DNA from: CAVRQM01 sp963756975
Lineage (GTDB): Bacteria > Pseudomonadota > Alphaproteobacteria > Acetobacterales > Acetobacteraceae
Direction of reading: 5' to 3'
NCBI GenBank assembly: GCA_963756975.1
Contig: CAVWPS010000001.1
Span: 620,001 to 684,000, forward strand
Length of the DNA stretch: 64,000 nt
This document shows positions 26,579 to 35,218 of this stretch, one piece after another. Within the stretch, counting starts at the first letter, position 1. Each line of letters opens with the position of its first letter. A model generated the notes under the pieces. It saw nothing but the letters and a program-made list of their open reading frames with translations. It was not told the DNA's origin and ran no database searches. Position numbers and translations under genes: made by a program.

Positions 26579-26903
26579 CGTCGTCCGAACCGTCGTCGTT
26601 GGCGAGATCCGGTGCCGCCATGTGGTTCACCTGGGCTTTCAGCGACTGGCTCGGGCGGAACACCAACACGCGGCGCGGCAGGATCGGCACCTCGATCCCG
26701 GTCTTCGGGTTGCGCCCCACCCGGCGGCCCTTCTGGCGCACCGAAAAGGTGCCGAACCCCGTGATTTTAACGGATTCCCCGCTTTCGAGCGCCGCCGCGA
26801 CCCGGTTCAGGACCGTCTCCAGCAGGTCGGCCAACTCGTTTCGCGACAGGCCGACTTCGGCGTAGATCGTCTCGGCCAACTGCGCACGTGTCACGGTATT
26901 CAT
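26562..26903 (-). CDS. ihfA: Integration host factor, alpha subunit
   Basis: 113 residues. HU/IHF fold: TRAQLAETIYAEVGLSRNEL, then KITGFGTFSVRQKGRR and the DNA-bending arm GRNPKTGIEVPI with the key Pro. IHF bends DNA sharply for transcription, replication and recombination; the beta subunit is elsewhere. The acidic C-terminal tail (DLANDDGSDDDGNDS) is longer than in E. coli. It follows fabH by 96 bases and overlaps the merR-like gene. Confidence 0.92.
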   Translation of the reverse strand: MNTVTRAQLAETIYAEVGLSRNELADLLETVLNRVAAALESGESVKITGFGTFSVRQKGRRVGRNPKTGIEVPILPRRVLVFRPSQSLKAQVNHMAAPDLANDDGSDDDGNDS

Positions 26904-26999
26904 GTTCCAGACGCTAGGGACGGCTCACGAGCGCGTCAACAAAGCATCGAAAACAATCGATTGGCGCGCGCCGGCGATGCGCGCGGGCAACAGAGGCGG

Positions 27000-27971
27000 C
27001 TAAAGCCGAACCAGCGCCGCGCCCCAGGTCAGCCCGCCGCCGAGCGCTTCGAGCAAGATCAGGTGCCCCCGCTTGATCCGCCCATCGCGCCAGCCCTCGG
27101 CCAGCGCCAGCGGGATCGATGCGGCGGAGGTGTTGGCGTGGCGGTCGACCGTGACGATCACCCGCTCCATCGGCAGCCCGAGCTTTTTGCCCACGCCCTC
27201 GATGATGCGGACATTGGCCTGATGCGGCACCAGCCAATCCACAGCATCGATCGATAAGCCGCTGATTTTCAGGCTTTCCGTCACCGCGCCCGCGAGATGG
27301 GCGACCGCGTGCCGGAACACTTCGCGCCCCTGCATGACGAGTTGCCCGGAGCCTTCGATCTGCCCGACCGCGCCGTCCACATACAGAATATCGCCGAGCC
27401 GCCCGTCGCCGTGCAGCTGTGTCGCCAGGATGCCGGGCGCGCCGGCATCGTCACCGGTCTCGCGCGCTTCGAGCAGCACGGCCCCGGCGCCGTCGCCGAA
27501 CAGGACGCAGGTGGCGCGGTCCTGCCAGTTCAGGATGCGGGAATAGATCTCGGCCCCGATCACCAGCACCCGGCGGACCTGCCCGGCGCGGATCATGCCG
27601 TCGGCGACCGACATCGCGTAGACGAAGCCGGAGCACGCGGCGGAGATGTCGAAGCCGAACGCGGCGGTGGCCCCGAGTGCCGCCTGCACGCGCATCGCGA
27701 CCGCCGGGAATTGCTGATCGGGCGTCGCGGTCGCCACGATGATCGCGTCGACCGCGCCCGCGTCCACTCCCGCGTCGGCCAGCGCCGATTTCGCGGCGGC
27801 GGTCGCCATCATGGCGCAGGTTTCGTGCGGGCCGGCCAGATGGCGCTGGCGGATGCCGGTGCGCTCGACGATCCAGGCGTCGGTGGTGTCGACGGTGCGG
27901 GCCAGCTCGTCGTTCGTGACCACCGTTTCGGGCAGGTACGAGCCGATACCGGCGATACAGGCGCGCTTCAT
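27000..27971 (-). CDS. fabH: Beta-ketoacyl-ACP synthase III
   Basis: 323 residues. Starts fatty-acid synthesis by condensing acetyl-CoA with malonyl-ACP. The triad is complete: Cys113 in ISAACSGFVYAMS, His in WLVPHQANVRI and Asn in VDRHANTSAASIP. ATG at 27971 overlaps the plsX stop (ATGA); a longer reading frame into plsX is not needed. Part of the rpmF-plsX-fabH-ihfA cluster. Confidence 0.94.
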   Translation of the reverse strand: MKRACIAGIGSYLPETVVTNDELARTVDTTDAWIVERTGIRQRHLAGPHETCAMMATAAAKSALADAGVDAGAVDAIIVATATPDQQFPAVAMRVQAALGATAAFGFDISAACSGFVYAMSVADGMIRAGQVRRVLVIGAEIYSRILNWQDRATCVLFGDGAGAVLLEARETGDDAGAPGILATQLHGDGRLGDILYVDGAVGQIEGSGQLVMQGREVFRHAVAHLAGAVTESLKISGLSIDAVDWLVPHQANVRIIEGVGKKLGLPMERVIVTVDRHANTSAASIPLALAEGWRDGRIKRGHLILLEALGGGLTWGAALVRL

Positions 27972-29026
27972 CAGGCGGCGGTCGGCAGGCGGCCCAGCCG
28001 GGCCATGCCGTCGCGGATGCGGTCGTTGAAGTGGTGCACGACCATGTCCATCGCGACATCGACCGCGTGCGCGAAGCCGAGCGCGTCGGTGCCGCCGTGC
28101 GACTTCACGACGACGCCGTTGAGCCCGAGCATGACCGCCCCATTGTAGCGGCGCGGATCGAGCCATTCGCGCAGCCGGTCAAGTCCCGGCCGCGCCAGCA
28201 GGTAGCCGAGCCGGGCGGACAGGGACGCCTGGAACACCTGCCGCAACAAGCCGCCGACCAGCCGCAACGCGCCCTCGCCGGTCTTCAGTGCCACGTTGCC
28301 GGTGAACCCGTCGGTGACGATGACGTCGGTCGTGCCGGCCGCGATGTCGTGGCCCTCGACGAAGCCATGGAATTGCCCGCCGAGATGGCTGTCGCGCAGC
28401 GTGGCGGCGGCTTCCCGCAGGCGCTCGTCGCCCTTCAGCTCCTCGGTGCCGACGTTGAGCAGGCCGAGCGTCGGCGCGGTCAGGCCGAACACCGTGCGGG
28501 CGAACACGTCGCCCATGATCGCGAACTCGATGAGGTTGCGGGCGGTGCAGGCCATGTTGGCGCCGAGGTCGAGCATCACGACGTCGCCACGCGCGGACGG
28601 GCTGATCGCGGCCATGGCCGGCCGGTCGATCCCGGGCAGCGTTTTCAGCACGATCTTGCAGAGTGCGAGCAGCGCCCCGGTGTTGCCGGCCGACACCACG
28701 CCCGACGCCTCCCCGGCCGCGACGGCGTCGATGGCGACCCGCATGGAGGCACCGCGCACGCGGAGCGCGGCGGTCGGCTTCATGTCGCTGCCGATCGTCT
28801 CGGTGGTATGGCGCACGGTGCAGACGCCGGCCGCGCGCTTATGGCGCGCCAGCAGGGCGGTCAGGCGCGTCTCATCGCCGACCAGCAGAAAGCGGGCGTG
28901 CGGGTGGCGTTCGGCGGCGGCGGACAGGCCCGCGACCACGATGTCCGGCGCATTGTCGCCGCCCATCGCGTCGATCGCGAGCGTGTAGGCGGCCGGCGCC
29001 GACGCATCGGCCCGGGACACGGTCAA
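27971..29026 (-). CDS. plsX: Phosphate acyltransferase PlsX
   Basis: 351 residues. Makes acyl-phosphate from acyl-ACP for phospholipid synthesis. Conserved blocks: LAIDAMGGDNAPDIVVAGL near the N-terminus, SAGNTGALLAL, and VVMLDLGANMACTARNL. The start is TTG at 29026; a GTG at 29020 is an alternative, and neither has a strong ribosome binding site. Begins 20 bases after rpmF. Confidence 0.92.
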   Translation of the reverse strand: MTVSRADASAPAAYTLAIDAMGGDNAPDIVVAGLSAAAERHPHARFLLVGDETRLTALLARHKRAAGVCTVRHTTETIGSDMKPTAALRVRGASMRVAIDAVAAGEASGVVSAGNTGALLALCKIVLKTLPGIDRPAMAAISPSARGDVVMLDLGANMACTARNLIEFAIMGDVFARTVFGLTAPTLGLLNVGTEELKGDERLREAAATLRDSHLGGQFHGFVEGHDIAAGTTDVIVTDGFTGNVALKTGEGALRLVGGLLRQVFQASLSARLGYLLARPGLDRLREWLDPRRYNGAVMLGLNGVVVKSHGGTDALGFAHAVDVAMDMVVHHFNDRIRDGMARLGRLPTAA

Positions 29027-29045
29027 CTGGTCCGACCCCGCAGGG

Positions 29046-29249
29046 TCAGACCCGGACAGCGCCCTTCAGCGCCTTCCCGGCGGCCACGACCTCACGGCCA
29101 TCGTAATGGCCGCAATGGCTGCAGACATGGTGCGGGCGCTTCAGCTCGCCGCAGTTGCCGCAATCGTTGTGCGCCATCGGGACCAGGGCCTGATGGGCGC
29201 GACGCATGCCGCGCCGCGAGGGCGAGGTTTTTCTCTTCGGTACAGCCAT
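29046..29249 (-). CDS. rpmF: 50S ribosomal protein L32
   Basis: 67 residues. AVPKRKTSPSRRGMRRAHQA is the L32 signature, followed by two Cys pairs (CGNC and CSHC) that form a zinc ribbon. In most relatives yceD lies just upstream; here a sugar acetyltransferase gene sits between them. Confidence 0.96.
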   Translation of the reverse strand: MAVPKRKTSPSRRGMRRAHQALVPMAHNDCGNCGELKRPHHVCSHCGHYDGREVVAAGKALKGAVRV

Positions 29250-29384
29250 GGGACTAAGCCCCTCCAGACAAGCCCGCCGCCACAGGCCCGGAACCGCGCT
29301 AACGCGGCTTCAGGGATGCGGTCACGCAACGGCAATGACGCAAGGCAGGCGACCTAGCAGTAAGCGTGGGCGTGGGCAAGCAGA

Positions 29385-29939
29385 TCAGCGCGCAATGGGC
29401 CGCGCCGGATTGCCCACGACCGTCGCGCCGGGGGCCACGTCCCGGGTCACGACCGCGCCGGCGCCGATGACCGCGTCGCGCCCGATCGTGACGCCGGGCA
29501 GGATGATCGCACCGCCGCCGATCCACACCCCGTCGCCGATCGTGACCGGGCGGCCGGATTCGAGCCCCGACGCCCGCACCGCCGGATCGCGCGGGTGGTC
29601 GGCGGCGTAGATCTGCACCGCCGGACCGATCTGGGCACCCGCCCCGATCGTGACCGGAGCCACGTCGAGGATGACGCAGTTGTAGTTGAGGAACGCGCCA
29701 TCGCCGATGCGGATGTTGAAGCCGTAATCGCAAAAGAACGGCGGCCGGACCACGACGCCCGCGCCGACATGGCCGAGTCGCGCGGCCAGCAGCGCCCGCC
29801 GGTCGGACGGCGACGCGGCGAGCGCCGCGTTGAACGCGACCATCCAGACCTTGGCCGCCGCCATCTCCGCCTGCAGTTCCGGGTCGCCCGGCCGGTAGAA
29901 CTCCCCGGCGAGCATCTTCTCCTTCTCGGAGCGGCTCAC
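29385..29939 (-). CDS. Maltose/galactoside O-acetyltransferase-like hexapeptide-repeat enzyme
   Basis: 184 residues. N-terminal mac domain (SEKEKMLAGEFYRPGDPELQ), then left-handed beta-helix hexapeptide repeats (VTIGDGVWIGGGAIILPGVT). The catalytic His is in IYAADHPRDPAVR. Such enzymes acetylate sugars with acetyl-CoA. It starts with GTG overlapping the yceD stop (GTGA), so it is coupled to yceD although its role is unrelated. A weak hairpin at 29294-29307 lies before rpmF. Confidence 0.85.
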   Translation of the reverse strand: MSRSEKEKMLAGEFYRPGDPELQAEMAAAKVWMVAFNAALAASPSDRRALLAARLGHVGAGVVVRPPFFCDYGFNIRIGDGAFLNYNCVILDVAPVTIGAGAQIGPAVQIYAADHPRDPAVRASGLESGRPVTIGDGVWIGGGAIILPGVTIGRDAVIGAGAVVTRDVAPGATVVGNPARPIAR

Positions 29940-30430
29940 GGGCTACGCCTGCGCGCGAGGGCGGCGAACGGGTGGATCGTCGCTTCCGGCTCGGACTGGT
30001 CGGGCAGCTCCGCCCCCGGTTTGCGCGGGAACGGATCGAGTGCCAGCGCCAGCTCCTCGACGGTCGCCTCGCCGAGGTCGAGCGCCGGGGCCTCGTAGGG
30101 CAGGATGTCGGGCGCGTCGGGGTCGTCCGGGTCGTCGGTCACGGCTTCGGCCGGGGCGAAGATCACGCTGAACGCGTGCTCCACGGTGACCGGGAACGGG
30201 TCGAGCGAGACGACGCATTCCTGCTCGACTCGCGCGGTCAGCAGGCCGTCGGCCGCGATCCGGCCCGATTTCGCGGGCCGCAGCTTCCAGCGGCAGGACA
30301 GGGCGTGCACCGCCGGGATTCGCAGGCGGGCGGCGATCGGGGCGAGTTCGGCGGCCTCGGCGGTCACGACGACCTCCTGGCTGCGGGCCAGGATCCGGTC
30401 GACGGCGAGCGGGCGCGGCATTTCGGTCAT
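29936..30430 (-). CDS. yceD: YceD (DUF177) family protein
   Basis: 164 residues. Two conserved Cys (ALSCRWKLRPA and EQECVVSLDPFPV) and the C-terminal PALDLGEATVEELALALDPF with P-R-x-P mark the YceD family. In other bacteria it is co-transcribed with rpmF and needed for normal 23S rRNA levels. Overlaps the preceding chaperone gene (ATGA) and the acetyltransferase gene. Confidence 0.85.
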   Translation of the reverse strand: MTEMPRPLAVDRILARSQEVVVTAEAAELAPIAARLRIPAVHALSCRWKLRPAKSGRIAADGLLTARVEQECVVSLDPFPVTVEHAFSVIFAPAEAVTDDPDDPDAPDILPYEAPALDLGEATVEELALALDPFPRKPGAELPDQSEPEATIHPFAALARRRSP

Positions 30431-30966
30431 GCCGTCACCTCGGCCGGGAAGGCGAACTTGCCGTCACGCAACGCGGCATCCGACGTGGCATCGAGGCTGG
30501 TTGCGGCCATGAGCGCGTAGCCGGCCAGCCGATCGGGGTAGGCGGCCGGGACATCGGTGCCGCGCCAGACGTTGCGTGCCAGCGCGGCGGCGAGCCCTTC
30601 CCGGTCGCCCGCGTCCACCATCGGCTGGTAGGCGGCGGCGCGGCCGTGGAACGCCTCCCACATGACACGGATGCGCTTGCTCACGCCGAGGTCGCCGACG
30701 CCCATCTCGCGCAGGTTCACGTCCATGTCGTGGAACATCGCGTCGAACACGGCCTGGGCGAGTTGCTTGCCGGAGCCGGTTGCGGATTGGAGGCGGCGGA
30801 TGACGAGGAACGCGTGCAGCCCGATCAGGTCGAACCGACCGTCCAGCGTGTCGGGGACACCGAGCAACTCGTAGAACCATGGCTGGCGCGCGGCCGCGAC
30901 CGAGATCCCGTACAGCTCGTAGCCGGTCCGTTCATGTGCGTTCCGGCGGAATAATCTTGCTAGCAT
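30427..30966 (-). CDS. Ubiquinol-cytochrome c chaperone (CBP3-like)
   Basis: 179 residues. Sequence from YELYGISVAAARQPWFYELL through FDAMFHDMDVNLREMGVGDL to VMWEAFHGRAAAY matches the CBP3/UbiQ-cyt-c chaperone family, which helps assemble cytochrome b of the bc1 complex. ATG at 30966; divergent from bamE with 107 bases between. First gene of the yceD-rpmF-plsX-fabH-ihfA run. Confidence 0.88.
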   Translation of the reverse strand: MLARLFRRNAHERTGYELYGISVAAARQPWFYELLGVPDTLDGRFDLIGLHAFLVIRRLQSATGSGKQLAQAVFDAMFHDMDVNLREMGVGDLGVSKRIRVMWEAFHGRAAAYQPMVDAGDREGLAAALARNVWRGTDVPAAYPDRLAGYALMAATSLDATSDAALRDGKFAFPAEVTA

Positions 30967-31073
30967 CGCGGCCCCTCTCGACGACGCGGATATGGGCGCT
31001 TGTCACCGAACTTGCACGACGCGAGCGACGGACGCACACAGTCCCGTCATCCCCTGCCCGATCGAGGCCCGCC

Positions 31074-31556
31074 GTGCTCCGCTCACTACCGACCCTCGCG
31101 CTGATCCTGTCGCTGTCCGCCTGCGGACTGCCCGCGTTCATGACGTTCCCGACCCAGACCCGCGGCAACGCGCTCGATGAGGACGCGGTCAAGCAGCTGG
31201 TCCCCGGCACGTCGGGGCAGAAGGACGTGGTCGCCCTGCTCGGCTCGCCGACCGCGCGCGCCACGTTCGACGACAACACCTGGATCTACATCAGCGAGCG
31301 GACCAAGCCGGTGATCGGCGGCACCAACGAGGTGCGCGGCCAGGACGTCTACCTGCTCGCGTTCAACGAGGCCGGCACGTTGCAGTCCGTGACCCACAAG
31401 ACCGGCAAGGACAGTCAGGACGTGGACGTGGTGTCCCGCGTGACGCCGACGCCCGGCAACTCGTCGAGCTTCATCGGCCAGCTGCTCGGCAACGTCGGCA
31501 AGTTCAGCCCCGGCCTGGGCGGCGGTTCCAGCCAGGGCGGCAACGGAACGCAGTAA
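31074..31556 (+). CDS. bamE: Outer-membrane assembly lipoprotein BamE (SmpA/OmlA)
   Basis: 160 residues from GTG 31074 (GAGG 6 bases upstream). A lipobox LSLSAC at residues 12-17 marks lipoprotein export. The BamE fold follows: RGNALDEDAVKQLVPGTSGQ, DVVALLGSPTARATFDDNTW, and IYISERTKP. BamE is part of the BAM complex that inserts beta-barrel proteins. A Gly/Ser-rich tail ends the protein. Confidence 0.85.
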   Translation: MLRSLPTLALILSLSACGLPAFMTFPTQTRGNALDEDAVKQLVPGTSGQKDVVALLGSPTARATFDDNTWIYISERTKPVIGGTNEVRGQDVYLLAFNEAGTLQSVTHKTGKDSQDVDVVSRVTPTPGNSSSFIGQLLGNVGKFSPGLGGGSSQGGNGTQ

Positions 31557-31618
31557 CGAACTCTCGCGGCGTCCCATCGTTGCAGATGGATCGACTATTT
31601 CGCCGAGAAGGATTCCTC

Positions 31619-32065
31619 ATGCGCAAGCTCGCTCTCGCCGCTTTCACCGCCATGTCCCTCGCCGCCCTGCCGTTCGCCGCGCAGGCGGCCGATCCCGGCG
31701 TGAGCAGCCCGCCGGTCGGGACGGTGACGATCTCGGCCAAGTCGGTCGCGGTCGGGGTCGGCTACACCTGGGGTGACGGCACGCTGCACTTCCACGGCCA
31801 CACCTACCATTTCAGCGTCAAGGGCCTCGACATCGCGGCGGTCGGCGCGAGCCGGATCGAGGGTCGGGGCCGGGTCTACGACATGACCGACGTCAGCCAA
31901 TTCAGCGGAACCTACGCGGCGCTGACCGGCGAGGCGACGCTGGGGCGCGGCGAGGCCGGGCAGTTTTTCAAGAACGGCAACGGCGTGATGCTCCGGGTGG
32001 ACGACGTGACCCACGGGGCGAAGCTGTCCGGGTCGGCCGACGGGTTTCAGCTGACAATTCGCTAG
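31619..32065 (+). CDS. Periplasmic EipA/DUF1134-like protein
   Basis: 148 residues, ATG at 31619 with GAAGGA upstream. Signal peptide RKLALAAFTAMSLAALPFAA cut near AQA. The mature part GTVTISAKSVAVGVGYTWGD, GHTYHFSVKGLDIAAVGASR and the NGNGVMLRVD block resemble DUF1134; the Brucella member EipA supports envelope integrity. Family call is by eye and moderate. Followed by a long palindromic repeat. Confidence 0.6.
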   Translation: MRKLALAAFTAMSLAALPFAAQAADPGVSSPPVGTVTISAKSVAVGVGYTWGDGTLHFHGHTYHFSVKGLDIAAVGASRIEGRGRVYDMTDVSQFSGTYAALTGEATLGRGEAGQFFKNGNGVMLRVDDVTHGAKLSGSADGFQLTIR

Positions 32066-32071
32066 CGTTAG

Positions 32072-32161
32072 GCGAGACCCCCGCCCCGGCCCTCTCCACA
32101 AGGGAGAGAACGGCTGCTCCCTCTCCCGTCTTCTGGGAGAGGGTTGGGGTGAGGGTCTCGC
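32072..32161. repeat. Dispersed palindromic repeat, copy 1
   Basis: Outer arms GCGAGACCC (32072-32080) and GGGTCTCGC (32153-32161). Inside lie CCCTCTCC/GGGAGAG and CTCCCTCTCCC/GGGAGAGGG elements shared with copies at 50696 and 57201. The two inner hairpins plus an outer stem give a cloverleaf shape. It lies between convergent EipA-like and thiL genes and may act as a transcription terminator. Similar CCCTCTCCC/GGGAGAGGG repeats are widespread in proteobacteria. Confidence 0.75.
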
Positions 32162-32164
32162 GCC

Positions 32165-33121
32165 TCACCCGCCGAAATGGTCCCAGCCGCCCGAGCCGAG
32201 CTGTATCGTCGTTCCGGCCGCATCCTGAACCTCGACCGCATCACCGGCGCGAAAGCGCCCGATCCGCGTGACGGGAACACCGGACGCGGCACCTGCCGCA
32301 AGAACCGCATCGGCACGCGATCGCGGGGCCGCGAACAGCAGCTCGTAATCGTCTCCACCCGTCAGCCGAAGCGCCAGATCGCCTTCCGCCGCCGCGGCGC
32401 TCACCGGGACGGAAGCCGCCTCGATCACCACGCCGAGGCCACCGGCCCGGCAGAGGTGGCCCGCGTCCTGAACCAGCCCGTCCGACACGTCCATCGCCGC
32501 CGTCGCGACCCCGGCCAACGCGCGGCCGAGGGCCACCCGGGGATGGGGCACGCGGTATCGCCCGGCCAGAAACCCGTCCGGGTCGGGGTATTTGCCCTGT
32601 GCCGCGAGCAGGCCGAGCGCGCCGTCGCCGATGGTGCCGCTGACCCAAAGATCGTCGCCGGGCCGGGCGCCCGTGCGGCGCAGCGCGCGGCCGGGTTCGA
32701 CGGTGCCGAGAATCGTCAGCGACAGGCTGATCGGACCGGGCGTGCCGGTCGTGTCGCCGCCCAGCAGGATCACGCCGAACTCGGCCTGATCGGCGGCCAG
32801 CCCGGCGGCGAACGCGTCGAGCCAGCCGGCGGTGACCGAGCGAGGCAGCGACACGGTAAGCAGGTAGCCATATGGCTCGGCACCCATCGCGGCCAGGTCG
32901 GAGAGGTTTACCCGCAACAGCTTCTTGGCGACCAGATCGGCCGGGTCGCCGCTGAGAAAGTGGACACCCTCGACGATCGCGTCGGCGGACATCACCAGTT
33001 CCCGGCCGGGCGGCGGCGTGAACACCGCCGCGTCGTCGAGCAGATCGAGCGCCCCCGGTCCCGCGAGCGGCCGAAAGTGACGAGCGATCATCCCGAACTC
33101 GCCCTCACTCAAGGTGGGCAC
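32165..33121 (-). CDS. thiL: Thiamine-phosphate kinase
   Basis: 318 residues. Phosphorylates thiamine monophosphate to the active diphosphate. DDAAVFTPP near residue 29 and VILLGGDTTGTPGPISLS bind metal and ATP; LTGGDDYELLFAAP is a signature block. The start is GTG 33121 directly after the nusB stop; a TTG at 33112 is an alternative. Last gene of the rib-nusB-thiL run. Confidence 0.93.
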   Translation of the reverse strand: MPTLSEGEFGMIARHFRPLAGPGALDLLDDAAVFTPPPGRELVMSADAIVEGVHFLSGDPADLVAKKLLRVNLSDLAAMGAEPYGYLLTVSLPRSVTAGWLDAFAAGLAADQAEFGVILLGGDTTGTPGPISLSLTILGTVEPGRALRRTGARPGDDLWVSGTIGDGALGLLAAQGKYPDPDGFLAGRYRVPHPRVALGRALAGVATAAMDVSDGLVQDAGHLCRAGGLGVVIEAASVPVSAAAAEGDLALRLTGGDDYELLFAAPRSRADAVLAAGAASGVPVTRIGRFRAGDAVEVQDAAGTTIQLGSGGWDHFGG

Positions 33122-33610
33122 TCATGAGGCGGCGGCGATAAAATCCTGCGGGCGGATTTGGCGGGCCAGCTTGTCGAGCACGCCGTTGGCCATGCGCGGC
33201 TCGTCGCCCATGAAGAAGCCGTGGCTCACGTCGAGGTATTCGTTGATGACGACGCGGGCGGGCGGGCCGTCCGTCATGCCGAGTTCCGCGACACCGGCCC
33301 GCATGACCGCGCGCAGCACGGGATCGAGGCGGCCGATCGGCCAGTCCTCGGCCAGCGCTTCGGCGATCAGCAGGTCGATCGCGTCCTGCCGCTGGATCGC
33401 CGCGCGCACGATGCGGGCGAACAGCGGCGCGTGCGCGTCCGGCACCCGGCCCTCCTCGTAGCCGTCGTCGGCGGACAGGGAGCCGAGGCGGTGTCGGATG
33501 AACTCGTCGATCACCGTCTCGGCCGACATCTGCGCCTGCTCGGCCTGGAACAGCGCCTGGACGGCGGCGACCCGGGCCGCGGTGCGCGGGCGGGCTTTCG
33601 ATCCGCTCAC
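33122..33610 (-). CDS. nusB: Transcription antitermination factor NusB
   Basis: 162 residues, all-helical. ARVAAVQALFQAEQAQ opens the family domain and PARVVINEYLDVSHGFF and ANGVLDKLARQ close it. NusB with S10 binds the boxA RNA of rRNA operons. The start overlaps the ribH stop (ATGA), as is common in alphaproteobacteria. Confidence 0.93.
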   Translation of the reverse strand: MSGSKARPRTAARVAAVQALFQAEQAQMSAETVIDEFIRHRLGSLSADDGYEEGRVPDAHAPLFARIVRAAIQRQDAIDLLIAEALAEDWPIGRLDPVLRAVMRAGVAELGMTDGPPARVVINEYLDVSHGFFMGDEPRMANGVLDKLARQIRPQDFIAAAS

Positions 33611-34086
33611 GAGGAGAGCCAGCGTTTTGCCCGGACCTGGATCAGGGCGGCGACGGCGGCTTCCGCGCCCTTGTTATGCCCGTCCGGGCCGGAGCGCTCG
33701 GTCGCCTGCGTAATGTCGTTCACGGTCAGCAGCCCGTTGCCGAGACACAGTGCGTGATCGAGCGCGACGGTCATCAGGCCCGCCATCGCCTGGGTGCAGA
33801 CGAATTGGTAGTGGTCGGTGTCGCCCCTGACGACACAGCCGAGGGCGACGAAGGCGTCGAACTTGCGCGAGCCCTCGACCGCGAGACGGACCGCCTGCGG
33901 CAGTTCGAGCGCGCCGGACACGTCCAGCACTTCATGCAGCGCGTCGGCCTCGGTCAGGATGCGCCGCGCGCCGGCGAGCAGGCCGTCGGCGATCGCGCGG
34001 TAATACGGCGCCTGCACGATCAGCACGCGCGGGGCCGGGAACGGGAGTTTGGGCGCGGCCGGCATCGGCGCGTCGATCGTGCTCAA
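33607..34086 (-). CDS. ribH: 6,7-dimethyl-8-ribityllumazine synthase
   Basis: 159 residues. Joins the RibB product to the pyrimidine from RibD. Conserved: VLIVQAPYYRAIADGLL, DVSGALELPQAVRLA and VALGCVVRGDTDHYQFV. The catalytic His is in the region near DTDHYQ. The C-terminal GHNKGAEAAVAALI is typical. Confidence 0.94.
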   Translation of the reverse strand: MSTIDAPMPAAPKLPFPAPRVLIVQAPYYRAIADGLLAGARRILTEADALHEVLDVSGALELPQAVRLAVEGSRKFDAFVALGCVVRGDTDHYQFVCTQAMAGLMTVALDHALCLGNGLLTVNDITQATERSGPDGHNKGAEAAVAALIQVRAKRWLSS

Positions 34087-34096
34087 GGAAGCATAC

Positions 34097-35218
34097 TCAT
34101 GCGCCGTCTCCGATCTGGCGTTGTTCGACGACCCGAAGGCCGTAGCCTTCGAGGCCGACGATGGTGCGGCGCGTGTTGGACAGCAGCACCATCTCGGTCA
34201 CGCCGAGATCGAGCAGAATCTGCGCGCCGATGCCGTAATCCCGCAATTCGCCCGCCGGCCGGTTCGCGGCCCCGAGGCGGGCGACCCGCTCGGACAGGCT
34301 GGTGGGCCGCGTCTCGCGCAGCATCACGACCACGCCCCGTCCCTCGTTCGCGATCATCGTCATCGCGGCGTGCAGGCCGTCGGCCCCCTGATCGCCGACG
34401 ACGTCGACCAGGATGTCGACCGAGTGCATCCGCACCGGGACCGGGCCGGGTGTGGACACGTCGCCGCGCACCAGCACCAGATGTTCCATGTATTCGACCG
34501 TGTTGGCGTAGACGTAGGCGCGCCAGTCCCCGCCGACCGCGTGCAGCACGCCGTCCTGGACGCGCTCGACCAGCTTTTCGGTGCGCCGCCGGTGGGCGAT
34601 CAGGTCGGCGATGGTGCCGAGCTTCAGGCCGTGATGCTGCGCGAACGACACCAGCTCCGGCAGCCGGGCCATCGTGCCGTCGTCGCTCATCACCTCGCAG
34701 ATGACGCCGGACGGGTTCAGCCCGGCGAGCCGCGCGATGTCGACCGCCGCTTCGGTATGGCCGGCGCGGATCAGCGTGCCGCCTTCGCGCGCCACCAGCG
34801 GGAAGACGTGGCCGGGCGAGACGATGTCGGCGCGGCCGAACGCCGGGTTGATCGCGACCGCCACCGTGTGCGCGCGGTCGTGCGCCGAAATGCCGGTCGA
34901 AATGCCGGTCGCGGCCTCGATCGAGATGGTGAACGCCGTCTGGTGGCGCGAGCCGTTCGAGTGGCTCATCAGCGGCAGGCCGAGATGCTCGATCCGGTCG
35001 CGCGTCATCGCGAGGCAGATCAGGCCGCGCGCGTGCCGGGCCATGAAGTTGATCGCGTCGGGTGTGGCGAACTGGGCCGGGATGACGAGGTCGCCCTCGT
35101 TCTCCCGATCCTCGTCGTCGACGAGCAGGAACATCCGGCCCTGCCGGGCTTCCTCGATCAGATCCTCGGCGGAGCTCAAATACTCGGACAGGCTGCGGAT
35201 CAGCATAGAGCTGGACAT
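34097..35218 (-). CDS. ribB: 3,4-dihydroxy-2-butanone-4-phosphate synthase with degenerate RibA domain (RibBX type)
   Basis: 373 residues. The N-terminal ~205 residues are RibB: LVDDEDRENEGDLVIPAQF, ARHARGLICLAMT, and GHVFPLVAREGGTLIRAGHT, AAVDIARLAGL. The C-terminal half aligns with GTP cyclohydrolase II, but the zinc-binding Cys are missing. Where RibA has HSxC...CDCG, this has VRMHSVDILVDVVGDQGADG. The RibA activity is therefore probably lost, as in proteins called RibBX. A functional RibA must be encoded elsewhere. Confidence 0.9.
   Translation of the reverse strand: MSSSMLIRSLSEYLSSAEDLIEEARQGRMFLLVDDEDRENEGDLVIPAQFATPDAINFMARHARGLICLAMTRDRIEHLGLPLMSHSNGSRHQTAFTISIEAATGISTGISAHDRAHTVAVAINPAFGRADIVSPGHVFPLVAREGGTLIRAGHTEAAVDIARLAGLNPSGVICEVMSDDGTMARLPELVSFAQHHGLKLGTIADLIAHRRRTEKLVERVQDGVLHAVGGDWRAYVYANTVEYMEHLVLVRGDVSTPGPVPVRMHSVDILVDVVGDQGADGLHAAMTMIANEGRGVVVMLRETRPTSLSERVARLGAANRPAGELRDYGIGAQILLDLGVTEMVLLSNTRRTIVGLEGYGLRVVEQRQIGDGA

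Noticed and set aside
27972..28166. N-terminal extension of fabH into plsX
   Set aside because: The family start MKRACIAGIGSYLP at 27971 fits and overlaps plsX as ATGA.
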